A DNA stretch of 64,000 nt from contig MNCI01019108.1 of assembly GCA_015680685.1 (NCBI GenBank), positions 237,445-301,444 of the forward strand, read 5' to 3'. The first letter of the stretch is position 1. The number at the start of each line of letters is the position of its first letter. Made by a program: the position numbers and the translations under genes. This document shows positions 11,640 through 23,138 of the stretch, in pieces. This DNA comes from Gnetum montanum. Its lineage: Eukaryota; Streptophyta; Gnetopsida; Gnetales; Gnetaceae. Below the pieces are notes generated by a model. That model was not told where the DNA came from. It worked only from the letters and a program-made list of their open reading frames with translations, and did not search any database.

Positions 11640-12040
11640 CCTTTCCTTCTTTATCCATTTTGGCAACACTAATGATCTTCAACAAGTAATCAATCCTATG
11701 TGCTTGCAATGGCTTGATCAGTATGTCTGCTAGTTGATTGGTTGATTGAATGTGCTTTGGGAGAATTGTGCCATCCTTGACCTTTGGTTTGATGAAAAGT
11801 ATTTGAGGTCAATGTACTTGGATCTCTTGTAGAGAACAAATTCTTTGGAAATTTGGATGGCTGCTAGGTTGTCTACGCTGCAATCAATGGACAATTGAAC
11901 ATAGAATCCCAACTGAGAGAAGAGTTTCTTCAACCATAGGATATCTTGGATGCAATCCACTGTAGCCATGGATTCAGCTTTGGATGAAGAGAGGGCCACT
12001 TGTTTTTTGGCTGCTTTAATAGATAGGATTTGGGTCATGA
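11640..12040 (-). pseudogene. Copia (Ty1) RNase H fragment
   Basis: The minus-strand translation has the C-terminal RNase H signature of Copia polyproteins in order: KKQVALSSSKAESMA, DILWLKKLFSQLGF, DNLAAIQISKEFV and SKYIDLKYF. In family terms these correspond to 'KKQ.VALSSTEAEY', 'LWLRKLL.ELG', 'CDNQSAI.LA.NP..H.RTKHID..YH'. The CDN aspartate is kept as VDN. Only about 100 residues survive; the reverse transcriptase that should precede it is absent. It is a dead 3' fragment. Confidence 0.85.
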
Positions 12041-13090
12041 AAGATGATTGAACTTGAAGTTAACTTCTTTTGTTAAAATCATGGGCAAAAATTCAGGGTC
12101 TCCCCTCATTTTTTAGAGGGCAGATTTTAGCTATACCCTTCAAGGAAGAGGGGTAAATTTTAATACTTCTTCTTTTAGGCATTTTTAAAAAACTAAAATA
12201 AATAATTATCAGTGTTAAACAATATGTTTTCAACAAGAATATGTAAAAGTTAGATGCCTAGGACATACTAAAAAAGTTCATGATAACTATGTGCCATAAA
12301 ATTTGTGAGTTCCAAAAGACAATTTCCAATCTTAAACGGTATGATGATATGCTAAAATGTTTGTAAGAATTTTGATTATTCTTAGAATGAAATATAACTT
12401 TTGAGAATCTTAGTTATTTTCCAAGGCCCATAAATTTGAAAATCCTTTAAAGCTTATACTCACATCATTGAAATATGTAAAGACCAAGTTTATATATATA
12501 TATATAGTGAAAAGGTCAGGCATTATATTTGAAGAAACGTTTACAAAAACATCATTTGGGAGAACCCCACAAAAAGGAAGTGGGGGGTTTTGTGGGGTGG
12601 GGGCAGGGGCGCGGTGGTGGTGGTGTAAATTTTCCCCTCCCTAGAGCTGGGGGAGGAGCCCTATAGGCACAAGAGCAACAAAAACATAATCTGAAATTGC
12701 CCAACAGACAAAATTTGCATTAAAGATGGTGCTAGACCCCCTAAACAAAATTGGCTCCTCCTTGGGCCCTTTTGAGGATTGCATTCAAAACCATACACTA
12801 GAAATCCTACCACCCATATTGGGCAACTCTGCTTGGCCCTAAAAAAGCCGGTCATCCGGTAGACCATTGTGTCTTAGTGCAAGGGCAGATTGCCCTCTCC
12901 ATTCATATTTTTTATAACCATAAAAACAAGAAATTAAGAAGCTAGCAAGTACAAGAAAATAAATCCATTCATACTTTTCGTACTAACAAAAGGAAACCAA
13001 TAATTAAGAAGCTATTAAGTAAAAGTAAATAAAATCTGGATAAGCTAATTGAAGGTTCTTAAAAGAACCAAGCAAGGTAATTGAAGGTAT
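12041..13090. other. Intergenic stretch with AT microsatellite, no gene recognised
   Basis: A short (TA)n run lies at 12490-12506 and a G-rich patch at 12575-12620. Short frames exist but none resembles a known protein. Confidence 0.5.
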
Positions 13091-13099
13091 ATTTTTTTG

Positions 13100-13390
13100 T
13101 GCTCTAGGTGGCATTTGTCTTAGCATACCTATCTCATGGAATCAAATGTGTGACTCATAAACGTACATTTTTATTGTGCTCTAGGTGGCACATTTGGAAT
13201 TGAACATGCGACTTACAAACATATATTCTTATCATGCCATGGCACATGTCCTAGCGTACCTACCCCTTAGAATTGAATGTTCGACTTGTAGACATATATT
13301 CTTTTTACCATGCTTCCTCAGGTGGCATGTATTTCAACATACCCAGCCCTTAGAATCAAACATGTGACATGTGAACCACAAGTCGATTTC
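13100..13390. repeat. Degenerate tandem repeat, about 76 bp, four units
   Basis: Units begin near 13100, 13177, 13236 and 13313. They share words such as AGGTGGCA, CTTAG(A/C)AT and TTGAA(C/T)(A/G)TG(C/T)GACTT followed by ACATATATTC. Units two and three differ in length by partial deletion. Confidence 0.6.
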
Positions 13391-13733
13391 TTACCAAGTG
13401 AGTAATACCTCACTTACCAAAACTATAACCATAAGGTTGTTTTGCCAAAAGTACACTCCATAAAATTTGCTATAAAACATTCTACCAAATCACCTATAAC
13501 AATTATTATCATGGCACACACATCAATGCAATACTTTGCATTAGTACTATGCCCCAAATTTTATTGACACATATGTCAACATACTTAGGAGTGTACCATC
13601 CCCAAGTTTATTGTCACATATATCATCAACATATCACATTGGGGGACACTGGGGTTGTGGGAGATCATCCTGTTGATTGGTTTTGAATGGGGCCGAATGA
13701 CGTTGGCTTGGGCTATACACCCTTGTACATCTT

Positions 13734-14333
13734 TGTTATAATCAGATCCGAAAACAATTAGATCTGAAAAACACAGATCTGAAAACACACTACAAATGCT
13801 CTAGAGAAATTATTAAAAAACCCTACAGATCTGAATAAATCATTAGAGACAAAATATTGCACTGTAAGAAACACTATAAACCACTCTCAAAACATTCCAA
13901 ACTCTAGCAAACATTTGCTGTGATAACAGAATGAAAGCAGAATGAAACCAGTAAAAAGGAAATAGCACAAGAACACAGAGAGTTACGTGGTTCGGGCCCA
14001 TTTTACCCTACTTGCACAGCAATGCTGATCTGCCTTCTATTTTTCTCAAATCTTAAGGACACAAGCCGTCCTTGCAACTTTTCAAACACACAATCTGTTA
14101 TTCCAACAGATCTCAGATCAACACCAACAAGACTCACGTCTCCAAGGTAAAACCTTGATACAATGCTTTCACTTTGAAGCACACCCAAAAGGCTACCCCA
14201 AGCCTTCTATTTATGAAGAAACATGAGGACCAAACCCCAATCCTCATACATGTGGGATAAAACACATCCCCACATTAGATGCAACATAAAAGGAAATACA
14301 ACAATTAATGTATTTGGCTTCATTTTTCCAACA
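13734..14333. mobile_element. Solo LTR, 600 bp, with intact 5-bp target duplication
   Basis: The segment starts TGTTATAATC and ends TTTTTCCAACA. It is flanked by ATCTT on both sides (13729-13733 and 14334-14338), an exact 5-bp duplication. A second copy of the same LTR is at 26840-27252. GAGTTACGTGGTTCGGGC near 13980 resembles sequence common in plant Copia LTR leaders (inference). The unequal recombination that leaves a solo LTR would explain the absence of internal sequence. Confidence 0.9.
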
Positions 14334-15390
14334 ATCTTTTCCTTTTTTTTTGGACTAATTTATCTTGAATTTTCTCCAAAAAAAAAAAACCATATCACTT
14401 TATTGATTTTTCCCTTCTTATGCCATGGTCAAAACACTAATGCCCTTCATTGAAGATGAGAAATATGTCAAAATGCCCTTCTTTTGTTGTAAATTTTTTT
14501 TGCTTAAACTTCTCATGTAGGTAAAATGGGCTGAATTTTTGATCTTGCTTCTAAGTCTCCTCCTTAATTGGCATTGCTAAAGGCATGTAATTTTTCATCG
14601 CCTTTAACAGATATTTTGTCATATAGTTGAGGGCATGGTCCCTTTGGCTATCGAGCTATCACACACCAAGTACCTCCAACTGTATAGCATCTTGTTGCAC
14701 ACAAAAGAATAATACCAGGATTGGATAAATTGGTGGGGGCTAACACCATCAGACACCTCCAAAGGCTAAGGCTTTGGATACAATGATGGGGGCATTCATT
14801 AATAATGATTACAAAAACCTGAAATACCCAAGTGTAGATGACAAACAAAGACCAACTCCTTATTCCAATGCATTCATTCCCAATAAACCAATTCATTACT
14901 TACAAAAGAATTCGTACATGACCCATAAAAGAAAGTCATGACTCATAATCCACAACTCTACAAGAGAGAGCTCTCAACTTGTCCAAGCCAAGAAATGGTC
15001 CCATTATCAATTAAAAAACAAGAGGTTAGCAATACATACCTGTAGGGTTGGTTTGATTGATTTTGGGAAAGGGAAAACCACTTACAAAGTTGATTGGATG
15101 TTGAATCCTCAATGGTTTTCTTAACTGTCTCAATTTCAGCTTTAAACAACTTCTTAAATTTGATCTAATAACAACCCAGGTTTAGCTACGAGCAGCCAAT
15201 CGGTCCCACAGCAATCAGGTTCAGCCAAAAATAGCCTTTAGAAAAAACCCAAGGTGCAATCGACAATAACTTTCCAAGGAAATTATATCAAAATAGACCC
15301 TAGAGTCAGCCTTCAACAACCTTTAAAATCAGCCACAAAATGCTTCCATCATGTAGGGTCCTTAAAATAGTGGGTGGATGGTACTCGGAA
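14334..15390. other. Intergenic stretch, no gene recognised
   Basis: No supported coding frame. The part from 15160 to 15350 is rich in short words like CAGCC and CAACAA, similar in style to 18600-18900, so LINE A may have inserted into one older repeat. I could not align the two by eye with confidence. Confidence 0.35.
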
Positions 15391-15751
15391 TTTGAAGGAA
15401 GATTGGAGGAGCAGAGACAATGGTAGCGGAGACATAGGAACATGTAGGAGCAAAGACATAGGAGCACGCAGGAGTGGAGGTTTAGGCGAGCGCAGGGGCG
15501 ACCAAATGCAAACTAGCTGACACTGGAGTGGAACACACTAACCCGGGACTCCCGGACGGCGGTGAACAATAGGGAAATAGGGAGAAACAGGACCAAGGGG
15601 GGGATGCATTGCGAGCACCCGATGGGGAGAGGCACACTTCCATGCGGACCACACCATACGCCTCTGGGTCAGCAGCCTCCCGAGGGAGGGAGTCTGCACT
15701 ATGCAACGGAGCCTCATTGGCTGGTTTGTGTCCTAGGGTGCTCACCCGCAG

Positions 15752-16932
15752 ATGGAGTTAATTTGTAGGTGGGTGCACGAAAACTGGAAAGTTGGGCAAG
15801 TGGAAGTGCGGAGCTTGTCTAAGGATTTGTTGTTCATTTTTCTGCCCCAGCAAGTGCGGGACACGGTGTTACTGGGGGGGGGGACCGTGGTTCTATGGTG
15901 CTTGAGGTTTGGCTTTAACCCCTTGGCGCCTGGGGGTGCACCGTGAGACGGACCTGTTTGCTCGGGCCCCAGTGTGGATTAGGGTGTCCGAGATCCCATG
16001 GGACATGTGGAACTTGGAGTTCCTGGAACGGATGGCAAGGTTCTTTGGGAAGTTCATCACTTTCGATAGAGTCACACGGTCGATGGCATTCACTTGTTTC
16101 TGCGTGTGGCGAAGTTTGTCAGCCAAGGACCTGATTCGGGAAATACTGTTGGAGCTCCCAGGAGGGGAAGAACAACTCCAGGTTGAGTTTGAAAACCTGG
16201 AGGCAGAGCCAGACCTAGAACGAAGACCGAAGGCCCAAGAGGGCCGGGGCGAAGGCTATGCATGGTGGGAAACCTGGGCACCAGGAGGATGATTGCCGGG
16301 TTCGAAGGGCCAGGCCAATGTGGACGCGGGACTAGGCTCGATAGTTGGTTGAGGGCAGGGACTGGGTCATGGTGGGCCGTAAGGGTTGACTGCACCGGCC
16401 TTCAGACCGGTCGCCCCCCCAAAAACTGCCCCCCTCGATCCTCACGAACACAATCCCCACACCCCCCGCCTCCGCACAAACCATCCCACCCCGTCCCACA
16501 CCTCCCAATGAACTTGTGCAGACCCCCCGCCCATAAAAACCCTGCACTCCCCTGCCACCCCCCTCCCACGATGCTCTCCACTGTGACTTTCACCTACCCC
16601 CCCACAATTGGCCCACAACCTTGACACCAACACCCCCCACACCTCACCACCATTGTCATCAGCCAACCCAACGATGCCATGGATAGTGCTCCCCCCCCTT
16701 GGGCGAATGGGTCAATGTGGTTAGGGGGAGCACCCTGTCCCATCAGCCCCCGGAGAAGGAGCTTGCATTCGAGGACTCAGGCTGCAGCTTGGTGGTCTGG
16801 GAGGGGGGGAGCTGCCTCAGACACCCGAGTGAGAGCTTGTCCAGGGTTAGACAAGCTCAACAAAACATTGACTTGGGTTTACAAAAGACCCTTTGGGAGG
16901 TCTACCAACAGCACTCATTTGGGCATACATGA
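15752..16932 (+). pseudogene. LINE A ORF1: nucleic-acid-binding protein with DUF4283-like domain and CCHC knuckle
   Basis: ORF1 proteins of plant L1 elements coat element RNA. Here FLPQQVRDTVL leads, after a run of ten G (15874-15883) that shifts the frame, into HRETDLFARAPVWIRV, PWDMWNLEFLERMARFFGKF and DRVTRSM, the usual DUF4283 layout. The zinc knuckle appears near 16250-16300 as GKPGHQEDDC in another frame, so a second shift is present. A proline-rich stretch (16400-16620) follows. The C-terminal frame (16699-16932) ends in a TGA that overlaps the ORF2 start (ATGA at 16929-16932). The protein is broken by at least two frameshifts. Confidence 0.75.
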
Positions 16933-18470
16933 AGATCTTTAGCTGGAATTGTAGGGGATAGGGTACACCTTATAAAAGAAATACCCTGAGTAGAATTGTT
17001 TGTGATGAAGATTGTGACATCGTATGCCTCCAAGAAACCAAGTTGCAGGCGACAAAATCACACCATCTCCTTTGGGATGGCTGGAAATCCCACGTGCACC
17101 CTTGTGTGGGTTGGGCAAGAGGTCTTGCTATCTTAGCTCGCTACGACATGATGTTGGTTGACTCCTCACAATGGACCATGATAGTCCATATCCCATCCCG
17201 AGGGATTTGGCTGACCAACTTCTATGGGGCACAGACATGGGAGCAGAGGCTGCAGGAGATTGAATGCGTAGCGGCTTTGGTACAAGACCGCCTAGCATGG
17301 CTAATCATTGGGGACTTCAACCAAAGATTGCATCCGTGGGAAAAGTCTGGTGGGGAAGCCCCCTCTTTGGGTGCATAGGAGTTTCAAGATTTCTTGGCGG
17401 TTCACTTGCTAGTGGACCTACCCATTGAGAATTGCTAATTCACTTGGAGCAATAGGAGGAAAGGCCCGGACCGTGTCCTCTCTAGAATTGACCGGGTCTG
17501 CATTAATTTCGACCTCCTCCTCCGCTTGGCCGCACGGGTTACGGGATAGGAACGGGTCGCCTCGGATTATCGATCCCTGGTTTGTTCACTCGGACTTGAA
17601 AGGCCCTGGACCCCATGACCTTTCTGTTTTGAGGCAACTTGGTTGTCTAAACCGTGGTTGAGGCGATTAGTTGAGGACATTTGGGCAGACTACCAGCCAG
17701 GCTAGGGAGACCCCAGGAACTTCCTCAAAGATGGTTTGCTTCGCTTGAAATGGGCTATCTGGGCCCTACCAGTGGAGGACAAATTCTCGTTCAGGACGGG
17801 TCATAGGGCGCTCTGGGATAAGCTAATTTAGATCCAAACCAGACAAGAGGCTGGGGAGGACTTACATGAAGAAGAGCAGAACATTTTGTGGTAACTTCAA
17901 GGCCTTGACTTGAAAGAGGAGACATACTGGAAACAATGATCACGGGTTAGATGGCTCCGAGAGGGGGATAGGCAAATGAACTTTTCACGAGGATGGAGCC
18001 AGCCACGTTGTTTACGCACCATGGAAGGGGGGGGGGGATAATTGATGAACCACAGAGCATCACTAGGGAGTTGACACAGTACTGGGAGAGGATTTGGGCC
18101 AAGCGACCCACCAAGCCCATATCGGTCCAAATTCCGCAGGTGCTAAATGAGGAGGATAACGCTCGGCTGCTGACCCCGTTCTCATGGCAGGAACTCGTTG
18201 CAACCATCAGTGACATGTCGGGAGGGAAGGCACCTAGTCCTGATGGTTGGAGCTTGGAATTCTTTAAGACCTTCCTGGAAATTGTGGGATCCAATATTCT
18301 GGACGCTTTCAACCTTATGTTGGCCAAGAGGTAGGTCCACAGGGAGCTCAATTGTTCTCGAATAGTGTGCATCCCAAAGCAAGCGGAGGTGCACCGTCCA
18401 GAACACTTTCGCCCTATCAGGGTATGCAATGTTTTGATTCGCGTTTTCTCCAAATTGATCGTCTGTGGGC
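16929..18470 (+). pseudogene. LINE A ORF2: endonuclease and N-terminal reverse transcriptase
   Basis: It starts MKIFSWNCRG, the standard start of plant L1 endonuclease, with CLQETKL near 17030, a VRW-type GLAILARYD block, WLTNFYGAQ near 17210 and IIGDFNQRLHPWEKSG near 17305-17350 (GDFN catalytic motif). The linker has RIDRV, FCFEATWL-like and WLREGDRQMNFF blocks. RT begins with GGKAPSPDGWSLEFFK near 18220 and SRIVCIPKQ near 18360, then breaks off near 18470 before the catalytic YxDD box. There is a stop at codon 11 and several others. Family roles are known: target nicking and reverse transcription. Confidence 0.85.
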
Positions 18471-18491
18471 TTGCACCGTCCAGAACACTTT
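18390..18491 (+). repeat. 20-bp direct repeat at the internal deletion joint of LINE A
   Basis: TGCACCGTCCAGAACACTTT occurs at 18390-18409 inside the RT frame and again, exactly, at 18472-18491 just where RT sequence changes to 3'-terminal sequence. This looks like a template-switch scar. Confidence 0.75.
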
Positions 18492-19284
18492 TTGTAATTC
18501 CTTGTACTATATTTTCAGTAATACAATCCTGAACATTCTCTCAAAAAGAAAAAAAGAAAAAAAAAGAAAAAAGAAAAAAGAAAAAAAACAGCAGCAGTAA
18601 ATACAACCTTCCAAACCTCCACCAGGAACCCACACAGACTTGTCAAGACAGCCCAAGATTCAACCCAAAAAGACATGCTAAGAACCAGCAAGGAATAGGC
18701 ACACACCTTCACCTTAAGTCTAACAAAATAGCTTCAAAATCATCCACCAAAGCTATGTTAGAACAACACCAAAAATCAACCATCAAAGTGCCACTGATCA
18801 ATTCCACAAGGATCAGCTTCATCTAGAAAAGCCTTTAAAATTAGTTCCAAGTATAGCCACTAGTAGAAGCTCCCCAACCATACAAGAGTAGCCGTAAGTT
18901 CAGACCAAAAAGATGGCCCAACAATAATCATGGAACAACCTCACACTTCTCCTCTTTCCCTCTCCCTTATTCCTCAAGCTAGCATGCTTTCCCTCACTTG
19001 AAAAATGGTTAAATACAAGAACAAAACCCTCACTATTTATAAGATGAAGGAGGCCCAAAGGCTTGAGCAAAGACTTTTGTACAAAAGTTTATACAATGGA
19101 TGAAGACTAGACAACCTATCCTCCAAACAAGTCATTTCTTATTCTTAACATGATTACTACTTGACTTGAACAAATAAGGTCATGGGTGGGTGGACATGTG
19201 TGAGAGTGACAACACCCAAGAGAGCCTCAAGTCCCTATTAGACAAGTCCTTGTCCTTTTTCAGCTATTAATATAAAGTAGACAA

Positions 19285-19458
19285 CATAAAGAGTCTTTAT
19301 TCAGAGGCTCAATGTTCATCTAACCAAGTGGGGTCTTGGGAGTGCTAGTAGATGAGCGAAGGCCTAACCTCTTTTCAAGTGGTTGCACCCAGGCTTGAAC
19401 TCAAGCATTTCAACTTAAGAAATTGAAACCTTACCATCATTCCAAATGATGGCCTCTC
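19285..19458 (-). mobile_element. tRNA-derived SINE, family 1, copy 2, with exact 10-bp target duplication
   Basis: The + strand has AAGTAGACAA at 19275-19284 and again at 19459-19468, an exact target duplication. Read on the minus strand, the head carries a tRNA-like A box region (GATGGTAAGGTTTC) and a B-box-like GAGTTCAAGCC. The tail ends in GAATAAAGACTCTTTATG. The unit matches 7233-7383 along its length. No internal protein frame, as expected for a SINE. Confidence 0.8.
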
Positions 19459-20269
19459 AAGTAGACAATATACATCTGAAAAATTTGTCCAAAATATAAC
19501 ATTAAGCACACATCATCATCCTATTTACCTTTTCTCATAAACTTTTTACATGTGCCCCGCTTGTTTAACTTTAATAATCACTTTAACATTATAAGGTTAG
19601 GAGGGTTTCTAATTAATTTTTGGCACTTTTGTCTATTTTTCATAATTTCCATATTTTGGCCAGCAAAAGACATTGATAGTAAACTTTTTACACATTTAAT
19701 GTTTTATACATGTTGATTTGGTTGAAATAAGCATAAACATGTCATAGCTACCCAGGTAAAAATTAATATTTTAATTGAACCAAAGAAATTACAGGTCTGT
19801 AAAGTACTTTTTAAACTGTTTAAAATTAAATCTTAAAAGTTATGCCTCAAATCAAGAAACTAATCATAGTTCTATATTATAATGGAAACATTGAGATACT
19901 CCAAATTTGAGTGCAATTTGACAAGTTTGAATTTTTGATGTATTTTAATTAATTAAAATAATTGATAAATTAAAATTTCCAATAAAATGCCAAAGTAAAC
20001 CATGGATCACATTTCCATTAATTTCAAAATTTTATTCTATAATGCTGCTATACATTACCACTCTCATCCTGTCAATAAAAATATGTTTTTCTATTTCTAA
20101 AAGTAAACAATTAGAAAGAAATTGCTAATCAATAGTAAATTTGTTTAAGCCACCCAAATAAAGTTTCTCAGATTGATATACAATCACAATGCACATCTCC
20201 AAACACATATAATCATCCAAACGAATTAATGTCCAAGTGATAATACTGAACAACATATAGAATATTATG

Positions 20270-20691
20270 AGCATTGGCTGTTAATTAGTTGGTTAGCTTG
20301 CATGGCTTTTTGGTCAAAGGTGCTAGGTTGAAAGCTCGGTACTAGCATTCCTTTGCATTTGTTATGCTGCCTAAGCAGTCTCTGAAAAATGTAAGTTCAA
20401 CCATGAATTTGATTCAAGCTCAATCTTATCAAGATGATTTACTTTCAGAAATTTTCCCAAATAAGAACCTGAAAATGCTTCATCGGATTCCAGATGTGTT
20501 TTGCCATGCTAATCACAGTCTTACCATAGATAAGAGGCACGAAGATAGCTCTGACTAGCTTACGATTGAGGCTAGAGGAAGTAACCGTTGAGATAGTAGG
20601 ATCCAAGTTTTCTTGCATGAACGGCTTGAGCTCTTCTAGCATAGGGGTATGTCCTAGGAAGATTTGACCTTACCCTTTATAAAAAAAAAAT
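20270..20691 (+). mobile_element. tRNA-derived SINE, family 3, 422 bp, A-tail, 15-bp target duplication
   Basis: ATATAGAATATTATG (20255-20269) and ATATAGAGTATTATG (20692-20706) flank the unit, one mismatch in 15. The head resembles a tRNA: TTAGTTGGTTAGC (A box), an arm with GCATGGCTTTTTGGTC and GGTTGAAAGCTC (B-box position). The 3' end is a pure A run (20681-20690). The body between head and tail is unknown to me. It sits within the gypsy-like LTR and is younger than it. Confidence 0.75.
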
Positions 20692-20734
20692 ATATAGAGT
20701 ATTATGGTCACATGTACAAAAGTGGGGCATTACA

Positions 20735-21776
20735 AAAACTAACATTTTATTATAATACTAAAATTTTATTATGTATGTATATGCCCAATAAGAGTTTTCA
20801 AATCAATCAATTGGTATAAAATACGTTAGTATCAATATTTTCAGAATAAATCAAATGTGTTCAATGATCATATAATTTGAAAACATCTTCAAGATATTGC
20901 CATGGCACAAATGGTGATATAGAAAATAATTTGTATGAAGTTCTATTTGTAGTATTCCATTTGCATCTAAAAATGTCAATTGCACAACACTCCAGTAGAA
21001 TAAATTGTTCATCTTTTGTTTTTACTGTATTACTCAATGATGCTTGCATGGAGACTGTTGCATGTAAGTATTTTGCTTGTTTACCAAGCTTGCATCCTTT
21101 GGTATTTCATAATAGAACTTGAGCTTCTTTTGATTTTCAACTGTCTTTGACCATTGTTTTATAACTTTTTCTTTTACAATCTTGTGAGCCTTACTTGAAT
21201 TTGTTGTTAGGTCTAGATCTTAATTGCCCTATTTTTGCAATTATATCTCTATACTATTATACCAACCTTTTTGTTTAATATTCGTACTTCTCTATGTTAA
21301 GAGCGCGTTACTAAGTTTAGTGGTTGATAGCAAGTTTTGAATCAGTACATTACTTCAGTTTGCAATGGCAGCATGTAAGCCTCCAACACTAATATTACAC
21401 ATGATAGTTGAGTTTTGATTTTAAAGTCCTTGAATAGAAATTTTTTTTGGATTTTTTCATATTTTTCCATGAATCTCCCTTTCATACAATTACTCTTTAT
21501 TACATAAGAAAGCTTTCTGGCCATTTGTATGCAAACATCAATGTGGTCCTAGATATAAGATTTGATATGAATTAAATGGACAGGTACTACTTTGCCAAAA
21601 TCTGACTTTAGGCAGAAAAGGTTTCAATTCTATATCAATAAATAATATTCTTTAAAAGAAAATACTCAGGAAGGTGGAAAAATGGAAACATCATATCAGA
21701 AATTTGTATTCAAGATTGTTTTTATTTTCTCTTCATGCATGCAAATAAGTTACATATAAAATTATTAGAAAAAGAT
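20735..21776. other. AT-rich stretch, no gene recognised
   Basis: Short frames only; none resembles a known family. I searched here for the missing first half of the cNMP-like domain of the thioesterase gene and did not find it. Confidence 0.4.
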
Positions 21777-22439
21777 ATTTTTTTTATTAACTCAAAAAAT
21801 TATGTATAGGGGCATGAAGCCCAATCCAGAACCTCTCGGTTTCCAGCAAAACAGGACAGACATCCCTAGACCTCCCTCAATGACCCCAAGATTCCTCCAC
21901 GAAGACCTTAGAAAAAACTCATGAACCCCCTTTTAGTACCTAACGTTAATTACAAGAACCAACGCAAAAGACCAGTGCTAGGGCCAAACAAGACCCAGAT
22001 GTCTCCCAAAACCCCACCCAACCCACATCCTAGACCTTACTCCTTCAAAGTTCTTGCCAGAGCTGACCCTTGGGAAGTAGCCACATCCCCATTTGCCAAC
22101 GACAACTGCTTCGGTGTTACTTGAACATCCTATGTTGCGACACTCTCCTACCTTTTCCAATGCACCTCCATCAACTACCTTAATTTCGTGCTGTGCCTCT
22201 CCAATAAGTCCTCCATTTGCTATAGGTCCCGAACCCGTTGAAGATCCTCCTCTCTATGAACCTTCGCAATGCATCATCTGCCATTGATTTTCCCATGTCG
22301 CCCTCTCCTTGACTTGTGCTTGCTCTGTTGTGAGTTGGCATGCCTTATCTATCCACACCTAAAGCCCAGTAGAGTGCATAACCCTTCCTGCTTTGCCTCT
22401 CTCTCGGGCCCTAGCCTCTCATCCCACCTAGTATTGCTA

Positions 22440-23138
22440 GTAGTTGTTTCCCCACTTGTTGTTTCCCGTTTCTCTGCTGTGAGCAATTGAGGCCCTTGCG
22501 TGTCCCACGTGCTCTATCTTTGATACACCAACTAAGTCTTCAACCTTAGCTGCCTGGGAATTTTTGTCAACCTTGATCTCCAGAGCGTGAAGATCACCCT
22601 CGGATGATGCCCAGGCCTCTTTCGTTTTAGGGAATCCAAAAAGAAAAAATCGAGGTATGTTAATCTTGATTCCATGCTGTAGGCACCTCAAAAATGCAAA
22701 ATGAACACCCACGATCTTGTGAGGGTAGCCAGATTGCACGAAATATCGGTCAATTAACACCGTTGCATTTTGCCACACCATAGCCATCTTGACTTACGAA
22801 TGTGCCCACTAGCTGTTCATGGAACTGTGCTTGGAAAAATTCAGTAGCGTACATGAGTGTGGAGTGTTGGGGCAATAAGCACCTTCTGCTGGCACACCCA
22901 ACACCTCCTCTAGCTTCGTTTTTGTCACCCTAATTCAGTTGCCCCTAAATCTAGTTTCTTCCCCAACCCAGTTATCAAAGACTTTCTTCGTAGGTAGTTC
23001 AGGCTCCTCGTCAATGCGTTGGAGCATGTTAGGCCAGACCACCCACACTATTATCTCCCAAAGGTTAGTGTTCCCTGCAAATTCTATAATGGCTGGCTCA
23101 AAAATTAACCCTTGCCCTATTTTGTTCACTGCTTCAGC
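22440..23138 (-). pseudogene. LINE B post-RT extra domain (helical, unnamed)
   Basis: Minus-strand fragments read: KKVFDNWVGEETRFRGN near 22985, then RVTKTKLEEVLGVPAEG near 22900, then VKMAMVWQNATVLIDRYFVQ near 22780 and VGVHFAFLRCLQHGIKINIP near 22700. The same order (FxNW, RG..I.VTK, LG.P, W..A..L.+.FFV, HF.FL+CL..G..NLP) is found after zf-RVT in copies C, J and K, so it is a conserved part of this LINE family. It loosely recalls the 'putative plant transposon protein' domain of plant retroelements; this is only an impression. Function unknown. Confidence 0.6.

Larger units (their letters stand above)
15480..18596 (+). mobile_element. L1-like LINE 'A', with internal deletion between RT and 3' end
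   Basis: The element has ORF1 (DUF4283-like domain, zinc knuckle), ORF2 (endonuclease and start of reverse transcriptase), then jumps abruptly to the LINE 3' terminus (TTTCAGTAATACAATCC ... CATTCTCTC) and an A-rich tail (18541-18596). The same 3' terminus is seen in copy E (38040-38080) and, reversed, in copies C, F and H. The deletion joint is marked by a 20-bp direct repeat (18390-18409 and 18472-18491). The catalytic part of RT and everything after it are missing, so this copy cannot move itself. The 5' end is not sharply visible. Confidence 0.85.
18597..20734 (-). repeat. LTR remnant of a gypsy-like family, invaded by two SINEs
   Basis: The right end GGGGCATTACA (to 20734) read on the minus strand is TGTAATGCCC, a common start of plant gypsy LTRs. 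The stretch 19720-20170 aligns by eye with 53440-53800 and 60500-60790 (shared words: TATTTTAATTAATT, AAATTTGAGTG, AACCATGGATC, TTAATTTC). A minus-strand TATA-like box lies near 19035-19045 (CTTATAAATAG). The left limit is uncertain. SINEs at 19285-19458 and 20270-20691 are inside. Confidence 0.5.

Noticed and set aside
20364-20391. MLPKQSLKN followed by GTAAGT, resembling the 'LP.SS.KKIA' start of the cNMP-like domain
   Set aside because: The stretch lies inside a tRNA-derived SINE (20270-20691) with its own target duplication, so the resemblance is chance.
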